A stretch of 64,000 nt of DNA, taken from positions 27,808,910-27,872,909 of the forward strand of contig NC_133223.1 in NCBI RefSeq assembly GCF_040436345.1, written 5' to 3'. Shown here one piece after another: positions 27,261-38,068 of this stretch. The notes below the pieces were generated by a model that had not been told where the DNA came from, did not search any database, and saw only the letters and a program-made list of their open reading frames with translations. The DNA is from Pagrus major (lineage: Eukaryota > Chordata > Actinopteri > Spariformes > Sparidae). Each line of letters begins with the position of its first letter. The first letter of the stretch is position 1. The translations under genes and the position numbers were made by a program.

Positions 27261-27562
27261 TGACTTTTGGGTACGTTTTACAACACTGAATATCATAATA
27301 CTGATATAATATCAATATATTGCCCAACCCCATCACTGTATCAAGGAGATACCCCACTAGTGACCATACCTTAATAGAAATACTGATAATCAGGGTGAAA
27401 AGTGCAAAAGCACCAACTACCTAGTGCAGCTTTAACAGTATTCTTTACATTGAAAGCTTTTCTCTATTGTGCCACTGAGGGCAACACTGAATCTTCAGCT
27501 CTGCTGGTGATGCTTCTTCTACATCTTCTTGTACAAACTGTAATGATTTTGTTTTTTTTCAG

Positions 27563-28651
27563 CTGCCATCAACAGATGGACCTGACTTTGAGTCTAACCT
27601 TGACCTCCTTAACCTCCTCTACAATGCTACATTACGTGAGGATGAGGATGGATTGTCTTCTCCTTGCATTGTAACTGTGTCTGAATTCAACAGCTTGGCC
27701 CTGATGATCACCTACATCATCGTCTTTGTCTTAAGCATCATAGGCAACAGTGTAGTCGTCTACGTGGTTTGTTCCATGAAGAAATGTCGATCCAGCACAG
27801 ATATCTACTTGATGCACCTGGCGATGGCAGACCTTCTCTTCAGCGTCACCCTTCCGTTCTCGGCCGTCGATGCTCACTCTGGTTGGATCTTTGGCAACTT
27901 CCTGTGCAAGATCCTGTCGGGTTTTCAGGAGGCGTCAGTTTACGGCGGCGTCTTCCTGCTGGCATGCATCAGTGTGGACCGTCACTTCGCCATCGTGAGA
28001 GCTACACGTGTCGTGTCCTCCCATCACCTGTTGGTGAACGTGGTGTGCAGTGTGGTGTGGGTGGTGGCTGGAATGCTGGCCTTACCTGTGACCATTCAGA
28101 AGCAGAGCATAGAAGCTTTAGATTTGGGACGGACCATCTGCTACGAGAACATTACTGGTGAGAGCAGTCAGCACTGGCGTGTGGGCATACGTGTAATGCG
28201 TCACACGATGGGCTTTTTCCTGCCACTGGTGGTGATGGCGATCTGCTACGGCTGGACTTTGGTGACGCTGTCTCACACACGTAATCAACAAAAGCACAAG
28301 GCCATACGCGTCATCCTGGCAGTGGTGTTTGCATTTGTTCTGTGCTGGCTGCCGTATAACATAACTGTACTGATTGACACACTCCTACGAGGCGGAACAA
28401 TCAAAGAAGGGTCATGTGAAACTCGCTACAGAGTGGAATTGGTGCTGGATGTGGCCCGAGTGTTGGCCTTCATGCACTGTGCAGTGAATCCAGTGCTGTA
28501 CGCCTTCATTGGGCAGAAGTTCCGTAACCAGCTGCTCTCAGCTCTTTACAAACACGGCATCATCAGCAGCAGGCTCCGGATGGCTCTCAGGAAGGGCTCT
28601 GTCAACAGTGCAGGGAGCAACAGATCAAGACTCACCTCTGCTACTATGTAA
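27563..28651 (+). CDS. cxcr1: CXCR1/CXCR2-like chemokine receptor (main coding exon)
   Basis: This is a seven-transmembrane receptor of the CXC chemokine (IL-8 type) class, expected on the surface of neutrophil-like leukocytes and signalling through Gi. The exon starts after the acceptor TTTTTTTTCAG at 27562 and is open for 362 codons to TAA at 28649. The N-terminus is acidic (DGPDFESNLD, LREDEDG) with an N-glycosylation site NAT, followed by SPC before TM1. Visible landmarks are GNSVVVYVV in TM1, LAMADLL in TM2, the ECL1/ECL2 cysteines (FLCKI, TICYE), CWLPYN in TM6, NPVLYAFIGQKFRN in TM7/helix 8, and a Ser-rich tail. The HTMGFFLPL, QKHKAIRVI and GSCETR segments favour CXCR1/2 over CXCR3. The DRY motif reads DRH (His codon at 27983-27985). 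There is no in-frame ATG in this exon upstream of TM1, so at least one 5' coding exon is missing here; a candidate is at 26063-26137. CXCR1 versus CXCR2 cannot be resolved by eye. Confidence 0.92.
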   Translation: MPSTDGPDFESNLDLLNLLYNATLREDEDGLSSPCIVTVSEFNSLALMITYIIVFVLSIIGNSVVVYVVCSMKKCRSSTDIYLMHLAMADLLFSVTLPFSAVDAHSGWIFGNFLCKILSGFQEASVYGGVFLLACISVDRHFAIVRATRVVSSHHLLVNVVCSVVWVVAGMLALPVTIQKQSIEALDLGRTICYENITGESSQHWRVGIRVMRHTMGFFLPLVVMAICYGWTLVTLSHTRNQQKHKAIRVILAVVFAFVLCWLPYNITVLIDTLLRGGTIKEGSCETRYRVELVLDVARVLAFMHCAVNPVLYAFIGQKFRNQLLSALYKHGIISSRLRMALRKGSVNSAGSNRSRLTSATM

Positions 28652-29033
28652 AATAATGATGTTGGATTATTCATTTACAGGCTTGGTTGAAGGTTGTTTT
28701 CATTTGCCCTTCAGTTTGAAAGAGTATTACAGATCCAACAAGCAAGTGGTCAAATTTGAACATGTACATCGAACATGTACAATATGATCTGAAGATCCCA
28801 GAAAAACTAATATGTAGAAATTAGCGTGCTTAGTCAAACTCTGAATAGAGCTTCATATTTGTTAGGCCGGCCTCATCACAGCGTTTCTAAAGTGTCTGAA
28901 TTTAAAAGATGAGTCCCTTTTGACATGAGGTGCCATTTAAAAATGTCCTTGTTAACATTAAAGTTGACATTTTAAGTTTAATCATGACACCACAACATTT
29001 AAATCTCCAACGCAGCTGTACATTTATTTCACC

Positions 29034-29039
29034 AATAAA
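29034..29039 (+). promoter_or_regulatory. Candidate poly(A) signal of the chemokine receptor
   Basis: This is the first AATAAA downstream of the receptor stop codon, about 385 nt away. It implies a 3' UTR of ordinary length. The assignment is by position only. Confidence 0.45.
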
Positions 29040-29384
29040 GGCAACATAAATAGCAACATTTTTCTCCCATAATCAGGCAATTTTAATTATAAATGAAAGC
29101 ATTATACACAAAGAACACCATTGAAATCATTAACCCTACCTTTAGACTAGTCTGGCTGATTGTTTCCTGCCTATTTCCAGTCTTTATGCTAAGTTAAGCT
29201 AACAGGCTCTTCAAAATGTCAAATTATTTCTTTAGATGATGTAATTAACCATGGGACAACTTTGCACAGTGGACAGTGTCACCCCCTAGTGTGTAACTAC
29301 CATAACATATAATAACAAGGATGTATAAGGTTCACGTGGCCAGTACTGAAGTTCAATGGGATAGTCACGTCAAAGCTTCAACTG

Positions 29385-29600
29385 GATGCAACCCAATCGC
29401 CAGAATAAATTTTGGCAATGTCCTTTCGTGCAAACCATGGATTTGTTGTGCTCTTGTGCTAATGCTGTACTTATGGTCTGGTTAGGTTTAGGCACAAAAA
29501 GCACTTGGTGTTTGTGGGTGGAAATTTGTTCTGACAAATACCTGGTTTTCAGCTGCATTGTCAGGGCGTCTCGTTAAAAAACTAACACGGGCTGGAAAAT
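29385..29600 (-). repeat. Dispersed fish repeat (GGTTAGGTTTAGGCACAAAA type)
   Basis: It contains CTGGTTAGGTTTAGGCACAA, the reverse complement of the CCTAAACCTAACC block seen at 7150-7200 and 12815-12860, together with a diverged GCAAACCATGGAT block. This suggests an inverted member of that family. Confidence 0.4.
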
Positions 29601-29696
29601 GTGCCGACATCAGGGTGGAAAGTGTCTGGTTTCATGCTTACAGATGTTAAACTGCCGTCTTGAGCAGTGGTCTCTCCCTTTAGCAGCTTTTTTTTG

Positions 29697-29716
29697 TATT
29701 ATTATTATTATTATTA
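29697..29716. repeat. (ATT)n simple repeat
   Basis: About six ATT units in intergenic DNA. Confidence 0.85.
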
Positions 29717-29929
29717 TATACTTGCCATGTCTTTTGATGCTGAGAGATTTAGCCTTCTGTGAAATGTAATTTTTGAGCGTAACATATTTGCAATATAGAT
29801 ACAAAGAAGTTGTCAATGTAGGAAAAAGTGACACATCATGAAAGTAGTTAGGAAGCTAGAGCCATACTTTTGTTGCTTTTAAAATCGTTCAGTCATTGAG
29901 AACGTTGTGTTGCTTATGCACATATTACA

Positions 29930-30330
29930 AAGCGCGTGTGATTTTTCATTAAAAAGGAAGCCATTTATCCTTCAATTATGTAATTTCCTTTTTTTGTTTT
30001 TTGTGTTTTGGATTCTGAAAAATTGTTGACGTGAGTGAAGAACCATCTTTTATTTTGCAACCTGTAAATTTGAACAATGTGACGTGTTTGTCCTTACAGA
30101 AGTGACAGAAGTGACAAGTAAAAAATGTTTTTCTCACAATCAGAAATCTTGTTTTTCAGAGAGTAAGATGTGGTACAATCCGCTCTTGTTCAAACATCTA
30201 GAAAGTGATGTGATGACTGATTTTCATTGAGGCACACCTTTAGGGTCTGTAGAAACTGGCTGGTGTGTTAAACATAACATTGTTCTTTGTAATCAATGTT
30301 ATACTCTCAAAATGTACTTTTGCAGTTGAC
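29930..30330 (+). repeat. Diverged duplicate, copy 1 (partner 32205-32600)
   Basis: Blocks shared in the same order with 32205-32600 include TTTTTCAT.AAAA.GGAAG, GATTCTGA.AAATTGT, GAACCAT..TTTATTTTGCAA, CTGTAAATTT/CTGCACATTTAAA, TAAACATA.CATTG.TCTTTGTAAT and TATACTC. This indicates a segmental duplication or two insertions of the same unknown repeat. No coding potential is evident. Confidence 0.5.
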
Positions 30331-32204
30331 AGCTGACCAACTTCCTCTGTTTATCTCAACGTGTGCCGTGATCACATGAATGATTGTGCATGTGAATGTG
30401 CGTCAGCTCACCTGAGCAGGCGGTTTTGTGGCTGGTGTAATAGAGAAGAGGGGTGACTGTCTTTGTTTGAAATTGTGCAGTAGCCACGGTTGCAAAACAA
30501 AATGACGCATGAAGAAATGCTATCAGTCATTCTATTATTCTCAGCTCTGCCTGCAAAACTCATTTGATAATTTTTGATGTTTAAAGATACATAACTCAAT
30601 ATACACATGCCGTATACTGTGCACCTACAAATTTACATTTATCTTTTAAGGCATATCTGCACTGTTTGTAGTTTGGATTGATGTAGCTTATACTTTTGTT
30701 AAAATAAAGCCTTAAACTCGAAACCAGGTGCGGTTTCTTTGCTCAGTCAAGTTGTGTGACTCGTGATTGCTTCATTCATTACATTTATTCTACTATCTGT
30801 GTGTTAGCGGACTCCATTTCTTAACTAACGTTAGCTACTGTTGCTGTCTGTTAGCGGAGCGGAGAGAGACACTGAGACGAGGCAATCGAGAATGTGCATG
30901 AAGTCACATCTTTGGAGTGTCGCAGAAAAGTCCTTCACAAAGACACGTCATGTTACAATCCACTCACATATGGCCTATAAAAAAGTGATTAATACATATA
31001 ATGATAAGCCTCTTTAAGAAGCTTTCTCTACAAAGCAGGTGATGAATTTAACACTCCCCGAAAAACAACATCTCATGGCATTTAACAGGTTTGTTATAGA
31101 CCTTTTCCACGGCAGACATTTTGAACTGTCAAAGCAGAAAAAGTACAGGTGTGACCAATGACATTTAGTAGTAACGATGGGCCCAAATGCTACACGGTAG
31201 TGTGAAGCAGACTTTATGAAGGTGTGCTCAGCTTATCAGTCTTGCTAGATTTTTCACCCGGACTAGCAAAGAAGACATTTGCAAATCCAACTTACTCAAA
31301 TGCCAGTGCATGGCAAAATCTCACTCAAGATCACAAATAAATTGATTTATTCTACTACGTTTTAGTCCCTCTGGACCATCCTAAAGAATCTTTCCTCTGT
31401 CCTCTCAGTGAAACACTCTTGGAGAAGGTCCAGAGGGACTGAAACATCAGAAGAATGAGTCACTTGAAGAAGTCTATGCTGCTGAAGGCATTGTTAGAGG
31501 GCCCCCCTCTCCCTATGGGCCCTGGTGAAAATGCAGTGTCTATATTTGTGCCCCAGACAGGTACAATAAGAGATGCAGGTCTCCTACCCAAAAAACTTTA
31601 CAGTGAGTTGTTGTCCAAAACCAATACATGAATACATGATGTAAAAAGTAATTGTTCACTATGTGTGCGTTCATGTTTCACAGGTAGTTTTTTGCCCCCC
31701 GAGTCCTGAGTGCAATGGAATGCATCATTTGCTTTGTACAAAGATAAATGAGAATAGGTGATGACCTTGAAAAAGGCTGAGATGTTTGCTTGATTAAAAA
31801 GAAGAAATAAAAAGAGGAAGTAGAGTCTTAAGTAAGCATAATTTGTCCATTGTTCTCATAGTTGACAATACACTTTTGTGCTTATGCCTAAAAAAGCACA
31901 TTACACTTTTTAAAGTTGTACTTTTTCATTATTGTCATTATACAATATTACTATTATTATCCATTATCACCTATTTCCTTCTATCTATGACCCCTGTGAT
32001 GTTATATCATATGAACAAGTGAACGAAAAAAAAACAGAAAACACTTCTTAAATCATAAAATGCTACATGCTGTAGGGAAATTAAAGAATCCCCTGACAAA
32101 AAACAAAAACATTTCATGTTCATTTTCAAAAAGAATGTTGTGCAGTAATGTAATGTAATGCAGTCTTTTGGTACCAGAGTCAGCCCTGAAAATGTTAATT
32201 ATCT

Positions 32205-32600
32205 ACATTTTACAAGCTTATGTGGTTTTTCATGAAAAGGAAGTCATGATAACATAAATTCTTTGTTTTTTTTGTGATTCTGAGAAATTGTGGCCGTGAC
32301 TGGAGGAGAACCATATTTCTATTTTGCAAACTGCACATTTAAATACTGTGAACTTTTTTCACTTAATGTTTTTTTTTTTTTTTGTCATTACACCAGACAG
32401 TAGTGAAACCAAGATATCTCACTATCAGAGATATCTATCATCTAAAACTTTAAACAGGAAGAAGTGTCTTTTCAAGTACAAGGTAGTGTCTGGCTCATCT
32501 CTTTTTCACATGCACGTCTTTAGGATCTGTACAAACTGCAGGTGTATTAAACATAGCATTGCTCTTTGTAATAAATGTTATACTCATAATTTTGAATTTC
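32205..32600 (+). repeat. Diverged duplicate, copy 2 (partner 29930-30330)
   Basis: This is the second copy of the sequence described at 29930-30330, about 2.3 kb downstream in the same direction. A 116-codon open frame here (32324-32674) has no counterpart preserved in the first copy and is treated as chance. Confidence 0.5.
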
Positions 32601-33552
32601 TGCAGCTGACAGAAGATTTACGTGTAGTGGTTTGGTACCAAGAGTCAGTCCTTCGTCACAGTTTTACAGTTTGAGATAAATCAGCTCTCCCTGGTACACT
32701 TGGCACAATACTCAGTGTTTCTAAATGAGATCAAGCCTTCACATATAATTAGACATAAGGCCGCTCCGTCAGAAGATGGAGACATTTTCCACCGAATCAT
32801 TTAGTTCCTGAATAACTAAACCTGACATCTTTTCTTAATCTTATCAATACATAGTGATTGGTGACATGTAATTTGCTGCAGTGCTCTGCCAACTTCAACC
32901 TGTTAGTGCAGTGGACTGTCATGACTGTCTTGCTGTATTTTGAAATTGAGATAACAGAACCAATATTTGTTGCATTTTTTATGTTATTAACAAAACAAAC
33001 TACTGTTACTTCTACCAATAAATAGGCTGAATGTCATGTTTGTAAGAGTTTTCATTTTGAATATTGCAGACTGTTCTCATAAGGCACAATACCTGGATGC
33101 AGGCTAATGATTATATTTCTCTTTTTGTCCCCTATGAAACTATGAACTATATGAATGATGGTTTTATGTTCCAACAAGCACACTTTCACAGCATTGAGAA
33201 AAGGTCAAATGAAATTGTAGACTTACAAAAAACATTTTTTTCAGGTTTTATCTTTGTGTTAAAACCACCTTTCCCCCTGTGTTTAACATGAAAGGTAGCT
33301 CACACATCTGTCGAAGTTATACTGCACTTTATTTTCAGCTGTCAGGAAGCGTACCCCCAATGATATAATGGAGGTGGCTTCAAAACAGATAAAACCTAAA
33401 AAAAAATGCATTTTTGACTTTTTTTAAGCCTACAGTTTCTTTTAAAAGTTGACTTTACTTTAAACTTCAGTCTTTTTATTATGTATTTCATGTTTAGCTC
33501 CTTTTTCCTGTATGGGGGGGCGTGGTTAAGCTTGTACGTAGGCGGATGTCAT

Positions 33553-33566
33553 GTTACCATAGCAAC
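33553..33566 (+). promoter_or_regulatory. RFX X-box in the putative faim promoter
   Basis: GTTACCATAGCAAC is a near-perfect palindromic match to the X-box (GTNRCC-N-RGYAAC) bound by RFX factors. It lies about 1.35 kb upstream of the faim ATG and just upstream of a candidate non-coding first exon that ends at a donor at 33701. Function is inferred from the motif and position. Confidence 0.5.
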
Positions 33567-33569
33567 AGC

Positions 33570-33701
33570 ATAGCCACAGCTCGTCTGTTGACTCTGTGCG
33601 GTAAGCTAGCTGACTAGCTACCTGTGAATAAACTTCGCTAAAGTGGCCTGCTGATGATTTGTTAGCCACAGAGCTAGAGCGCTCACTTCAGGACTTTTAA
33701 G
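33570..33701 (+). other. Candidate 5' non-coding exon of faim
   Basis: A TAGC-rich, CpG-containing stretch ends in TTTTAAG followed by GTAACC, a plausible donor. It could join the acceptor near 34888/34891 that precedes the faim start codon. The transcription start is not visible in the sequence. FAIM genes in other vertebrates have upstream non-coding or alternative exons, which fits this reading. Confidence 0.35.
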
Positions 33702-34085
33702 GTAACCCCGAAGTGTAATGACGGATGATATTCCTGAGTTAATGGCTACTGTTATCCTCCTATTGCTCAGAAGGTAGCGTTAGCGGTCAGAGCTACTGAA
33801 AAGATAGGCAGCCTAGTGTTTGACTGACGCAGCAGTGTTTCCGTTTTCATTTCAAAATAAAAAGGACAGGTTGGTAGCAAACTGAACTGATGATGTTTTA
33901 GTGCTCTGGCTTTACTAGAAGTCTGTTTGTGTTAGGCATACTAGTCTTGCTGAAGAGCGAATATGCATTAAGACAACGTTGAAACTTGCAAAATATTATA
34001 TATTGAGTTTGTAGGTTGTACAGTTGGAAGAAAAACATATTTACACATGGCATTTTCACACTAATATTTTCCACATGACCCCAGG

Positions 34086-34123
34086 GACGCTGGAAGTCAG
34101 TCACGACGCTGGAAGTCAGTCAC
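34086..34123. repeat. Perfect tandem duplication of 19 bp
   Basis: Two exact adjacent copies of GACGCTGGAAGTCAGTCAC. They fall in the presumed first intron of faim. Confidence 0.9.
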
Positions 34124-34304
34124 GGTTGAAGGTGCTGGGGGATCATTCTATATAATGACGTTTTAGTAAACTGTGTGCAACATTCATGTTTATGGATTAA
34201 TTTGAATGGCCGGCATAACTTATATCTAATAGTTATTAAGATAAATGTTTGACAATTTGAACAAACTTTGCACAGCAGCAGATGGCAAAGTGAACATCAA
34301 CATA

Positions 34305-34440
34305 CTTCTGCAAGGAGATGAACAGGGAGAGAAATTCCTCTCAGTTTTGTGAGTTGTTGAGTTAGGAGTAACTTTATAAACTTTTTAAAGGGCTCTGTGA
34401 GATACTCGTTCTTTTGATAATTTCTTACATACATATATGA
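34305..34440 (-). repeat. Dispersed repeat family R1, copy D (inverted)
   Basis: The reverse complement keeps AAGTTTATAAAGTTACTCC, TAACTCAACAACTC, ACAAAACTGAG and TTTCTCTCCCTGTTCATC in the order seen in copies A and C. It lies in the presumed first intron of faim. Confidence 0.6.
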
Positions 34441-34908
34441 TTTGATAAGGCTGTTGTTGCTGATAAGTGTTTTGTTAGAAACCTCACATGAGAGCCACTT
34501 ACTTTTTGTTTGAATACAGAAAGTATTCCGTAAGTTGTCAACACTACCTGCTGTTATTTTGAAAGGGCAATCCTGACACCGGAAGTCGTAACGCAACCAC
34601 CAACTACAACTTCCAACATAATCTTTAGCCATTTTCACTCTGGAGTAAACATTCAAACATCATGCTAAATCGCTAAATTGTTGTACCTCGGTAGTTGTGT
34701 ATATATGCGGGGATACGTTTGAACCTGCACCGAAAAGTATGATTAGGTTTTACGTCTTTATCATTAGCTAGCCAGCTAGCTAGCGTCAGCCTAGTTTGTA
34801 AGCTAGGTTAGTTGGGCAACGTAATTCACGTTAGTCATGCGTTTGTCTCGACATTTAGCAGCCTAGTTGTGTTGTTGTTCGTCTCCAGCAGGGTCTGAAC
34901 ACGGCAGG

Positions 34909-37900
34909 ATGTCGAATGATCTTGCTGGCGTGTGGGAGGTGGCACTGAGCGATGGAGTCCACAGGATAGAGTTTGAACACGGCACGACCACCGGAAAGAG
35001 GGTCATCTACGTTGATGGAAAGGTAATGTCACACGGCTTCTTCTTACTGCGAGGTCAGTTTTAACAGGGGCTGTTTCTGATTTCTGATTTCTGATTTCGC
35101 ATCATTCTGCAGGAGATCCTGAGACGAGACTGGATGTTCAAGCTCGTGGGGAAGGAGACGTTCAGTGTGGGCAGGTCGGACACCAAAGCGACCATCAACA
35201 TTGATGCAGTCAGCGGTTTTGCCTACGAGTACACCTTGGAGATTAATGGGAAGAGCCTGAAGAAGTACATGGAGAACAGGTCAAAGGTCACCAGCACGTG
35301 GGTTCTCAACCTGGACGGCACTGACTGCAGGGTGGTCCTGGGTGAGCCTCTCTGTGTATTCACCTGCTGTACTGTGAGTTTTCAAAAAAACTGCATTTTT
35401 CCAGTTGTCAGTGGTTTTTCAGTCAGATTGCTGCTAAAACACACTCATTCAAAAGTGTGCTACTTTGACTCTGATGCAGCATCCACTCACACAATGTCCT
35501 GCCCACAACCCGTCACAAGGAATATCCTACTAAGCCACTAAATGATATGAATCTGCAAAGTGACTAGTATCAAATAAATGTGGTGGAGAGGGAGTATAAA
35601 GTAGCAGAAAAAGGAAAAACTCAAGTAAAGTACCTCAAAATTGTACTTAAGTACAGTACTTGAGTAGATTGTACTTCATTACATCACTGTTTATCCTAAA
35701 TTTTGACATTAAGATGTAATTTTTAATGCAAATAAGTATCGGCTCCAAATATCAGTTATCGGTCTCCTGGATTTCTAATAATAGGTATTGGCCATGAAAA
35801 AGCCACATTGGTCGACCCTAGTGACTTGTTAAGGTAGAAGAGCATCTACCTTAAATTTTTATTAGTGTCTAGGTTTATTTCTTAATGCAGGAAATCAATC
35901 AGGATAGACAATGGTTTGATATTTAGCATAGTGTGATTTCTGCCCGTTGAGAAGCGGCCACTAATATTATGTTGGAGCTGAGGCTAAGCTCTTTAACAGC
36001 TCTAAGTCCTACTCTGTCTCTGTCATCTGGGCAAGTTAATCCTTCTTATAATTATACTGCTTACAGCTGATCAGGTGGCATAACACCTGAAGCATGTGCA
36101 TGACATAAGAACTACTGTACATTAGTGGGCAATAAATATCTATAAGTGTTGTCATAAGAACACCCAAACCAGCTAAATGTTGCCCCCGTGTGGTTTCAAG
36201 GGAGACCATTAGTATTTTTTTTTGCCATAGAAAATTGAGATTGGACATGTTTAGAAGATCAAGCCATGCTTTTTGAAGCTAAAAGGTTTTCACAAGTGTT
36301 GAATTCAGCTATCACTCAAACACAAGAGTGGGGTGTCTCTGAAATTACATGGTTAAATGGCGCAGTCATTTTCATGGTAACGCAGTTTATTAGTCTATCT
36401 TTATTCTTTATTTTTATATTTCTTATTTTACCAATCAAAGGAGCATCTTAATTAGGATATTTTACACAGACACACGTACACACAAGTTTTAAAATTCAGA
36501 CACATAAAAATTTGGCTACGTGGACAAAAGTGTATTAGTGTATGGGTACATTCATCATTTTGTTTCCCTTCATAAATTAGAGTTTTAAACATTGTTCCTG
36601 TATAATTAGAAATAAAAACAAGAAAATATGAAGAGTTGAAAATTTTGCGGGGGTGTTGTTATTTCATTCTTTGCGATTTATGTTATTGTTATGATTCAGA
36701 GGATTCAAAGTAAATATTAGCATGATTTAAGAAAGGTTTGTGCAAAAAGTTAAAAAAAAGTGCACACATCCAAGCAGGGTGAACCAAGGTGCTGACCAGA
36801 GGCAAAAGTGGAAAAATACAAAAATAGAGTCCAACGTTTATTACCTCCCATGTGTGTCGTTTTGGGCACAAGACACACCATACAATTACCTGTGCAGAGG
36901 GGTCACCTGACAGGTCATGTTATGTGATACACTAAAATACTACTAGACCTTGCTGTACAATTACAATGAACCTTGTAAGTTTACCTCATATGTACAGCGT
37001 TATCTAAACAACCTAAATATGCCATAAGACCATACGTCTGTAAAGTCCCCTCTGTAAAGGTACTTGTATTGCTTGAAATGTCACACATGGTGGTAATAAA
37101 TATTAATGCGAGCACTATTTAATGTGTGGACTCTTCTCTGTATTGTTCAGCTGGAAAATGTCTGTCTTTTAAAAAGGTCTTTCATGAACTGGAGCCACAA
37201 CTACATTTTTTATATATATATGTTTGTTATTACACCATGTTCTGCAAATTTTGTCTATTGCTTATTTTTATTTTGTTGTTCTAACTTAAAGTATCATGTG
37301 AGCATGATTCTTTACCACAGAAACTATTATGATATATTTCAGAAAGGACGGGTGTCAAGGAAACCTAAGTGATTCAAGACAGATTATACTAATTGTGGCA
37401 GTGCTCACTTTTTGTTGTTGCGTGGAAGAAGATGATCAGATAAACTCAAACATTCTCACACCAACCCCTGACAGCATTAAAAACAAAAATAGACTCAAAC
37501 CTGGCAGTTATTATACTGAGACCTGTTTAGCAAGTTAGCTGGAAGTCACATCACATTCTGTTATTGCCCAAGAGTTGTGTGTCTCATTGATTCATTGTGT
37601 GTTTGTTTACTTTCTTTCAGAGAAAGACACCATGGATGTTTGGTGTAATGGACAAAACATAGAGACTGCAGTAAGTATAACAACAGTAACTGATACTTCA
37701 TCATCACTGAATTTAATATATTAATTCTGGTGTCAAGAGCAATTTAAATCAACAGTTAATACGTGTCTCCTTTAGTAAGCACTATAAACACTTGAACTTC
37801 GACTGGTAGAAAGCCTCTGTCACCCTGTGGTTCTACAGTTGTCTGCATTTGGAAAGCTCCAGAGCTGAGAACACGAACTAAATGATTCCTTTCTTTTGTC

Positions 37901-38068
37901 CACACTTTGTGCCTGCAGGGGGAGTTTGTTGACGATGGCACAGAAACACATTTCACACTCGGAGACCACAACTGCTGCGTGAAGGCTGTGAGCAGCGGGA
38001 AGAGACGAGACGGGATCATTCACACGCTGCTGGTGGACGGCACAGAGATAGCTGAGTGCACAGAGTGA
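34909..38068 (+). CDS. faim: Fas apoptotic inhibitory molecule (FAIM), complete
   Basis: FAIM is a small cytosolic protein with a beta-sandwich fold that protects cells against death-receptor apoptosis and stress-induced protein aggregation. The coding sequence is join(34909..35022, 35113..35341, 37621..37670, 37919..38068), 543 nt and 180 aa, close to the usual 179. All junctions are GT/AG and in phase. Exon 1 gives MSNDLAGVWEVALSDGVH and ends YVDGK. Exon 2 carries the signature FAYEYTLEINGKSLKKYM and TWVLNLDG. Exon 3 gives KDTMDVWCNGQ. Exon 4 gives EFVDDGTETHFTLGDHNC, then KAVSSGKRRDGIIHTLLVDG. The start at 34909 is chosen because it matches the short FAIM isoform; an upstream in-frame ATG at 34867 lies before a tandem NAGNAG acceptor (34888/34891) and is probably non-coding. 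Nothing suggests truncation or frameshift. Confidence 0.97.
35342..37620 (+). other. faim intron 2 (2.3 kb)
   Basis: The intron starts GTGAGC and ends TTTCTTTCAG. It contains a dispersed repeat fragment at 35585-35695 and otherwise AT-rich DNA with no recognisable coding sequence on either strand. Confidence 0.9.
35585..35695. repeat. Dispersed repeat fragment (ACTCAAGTAAAGTACCTCAA type)
   Basis: The sequence ACTCAAGTAAAGTACCTCAA is followed by TTGTACTTAAGTACAGTACT and TGAGTAGATTGTACTT. I recognise this as a common teleost interspersed repeat. It is an intronic insertion. Confidence 0.55.

Larger units (their letters stand above)
28652..33550. other. Intergenic region between chemokine receptor and faim
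   Basis: After the receptor 3' UTR no coding exon is recognisable. The region holds an inverted fish repeat fragment (29385-29600), a short (ATT)n run (29697-29716), a possible poly(A) site near 30701 and otherwise unremarkable AT-rich DNA. Two roughly similar stretches, 29930-30330 and 32205-32600, share blocks such as GGAAGCCAT/GGAAGTCAT, TTCTGAGAAATTGT-like and AAACATAACATTGTTCTTTG / AAACATAGCATTGCTCTTTG. They look like two diverged copies of one sequence. Confidence 0.6.

Noticed and set aside
27402..27674. 90-codon frame overlapping the chemokine receptor N-terminus
   Set aside because: It is a different frame from the receptor and crosses the acceptor; a shadow frame.
34297..34656. 119-codon open frame on the minus strand upstream of faim
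   Set aside because: It overlaps repeat family R1 copy D and the presumed faim 5' region, and shows no recognisable protein motif.
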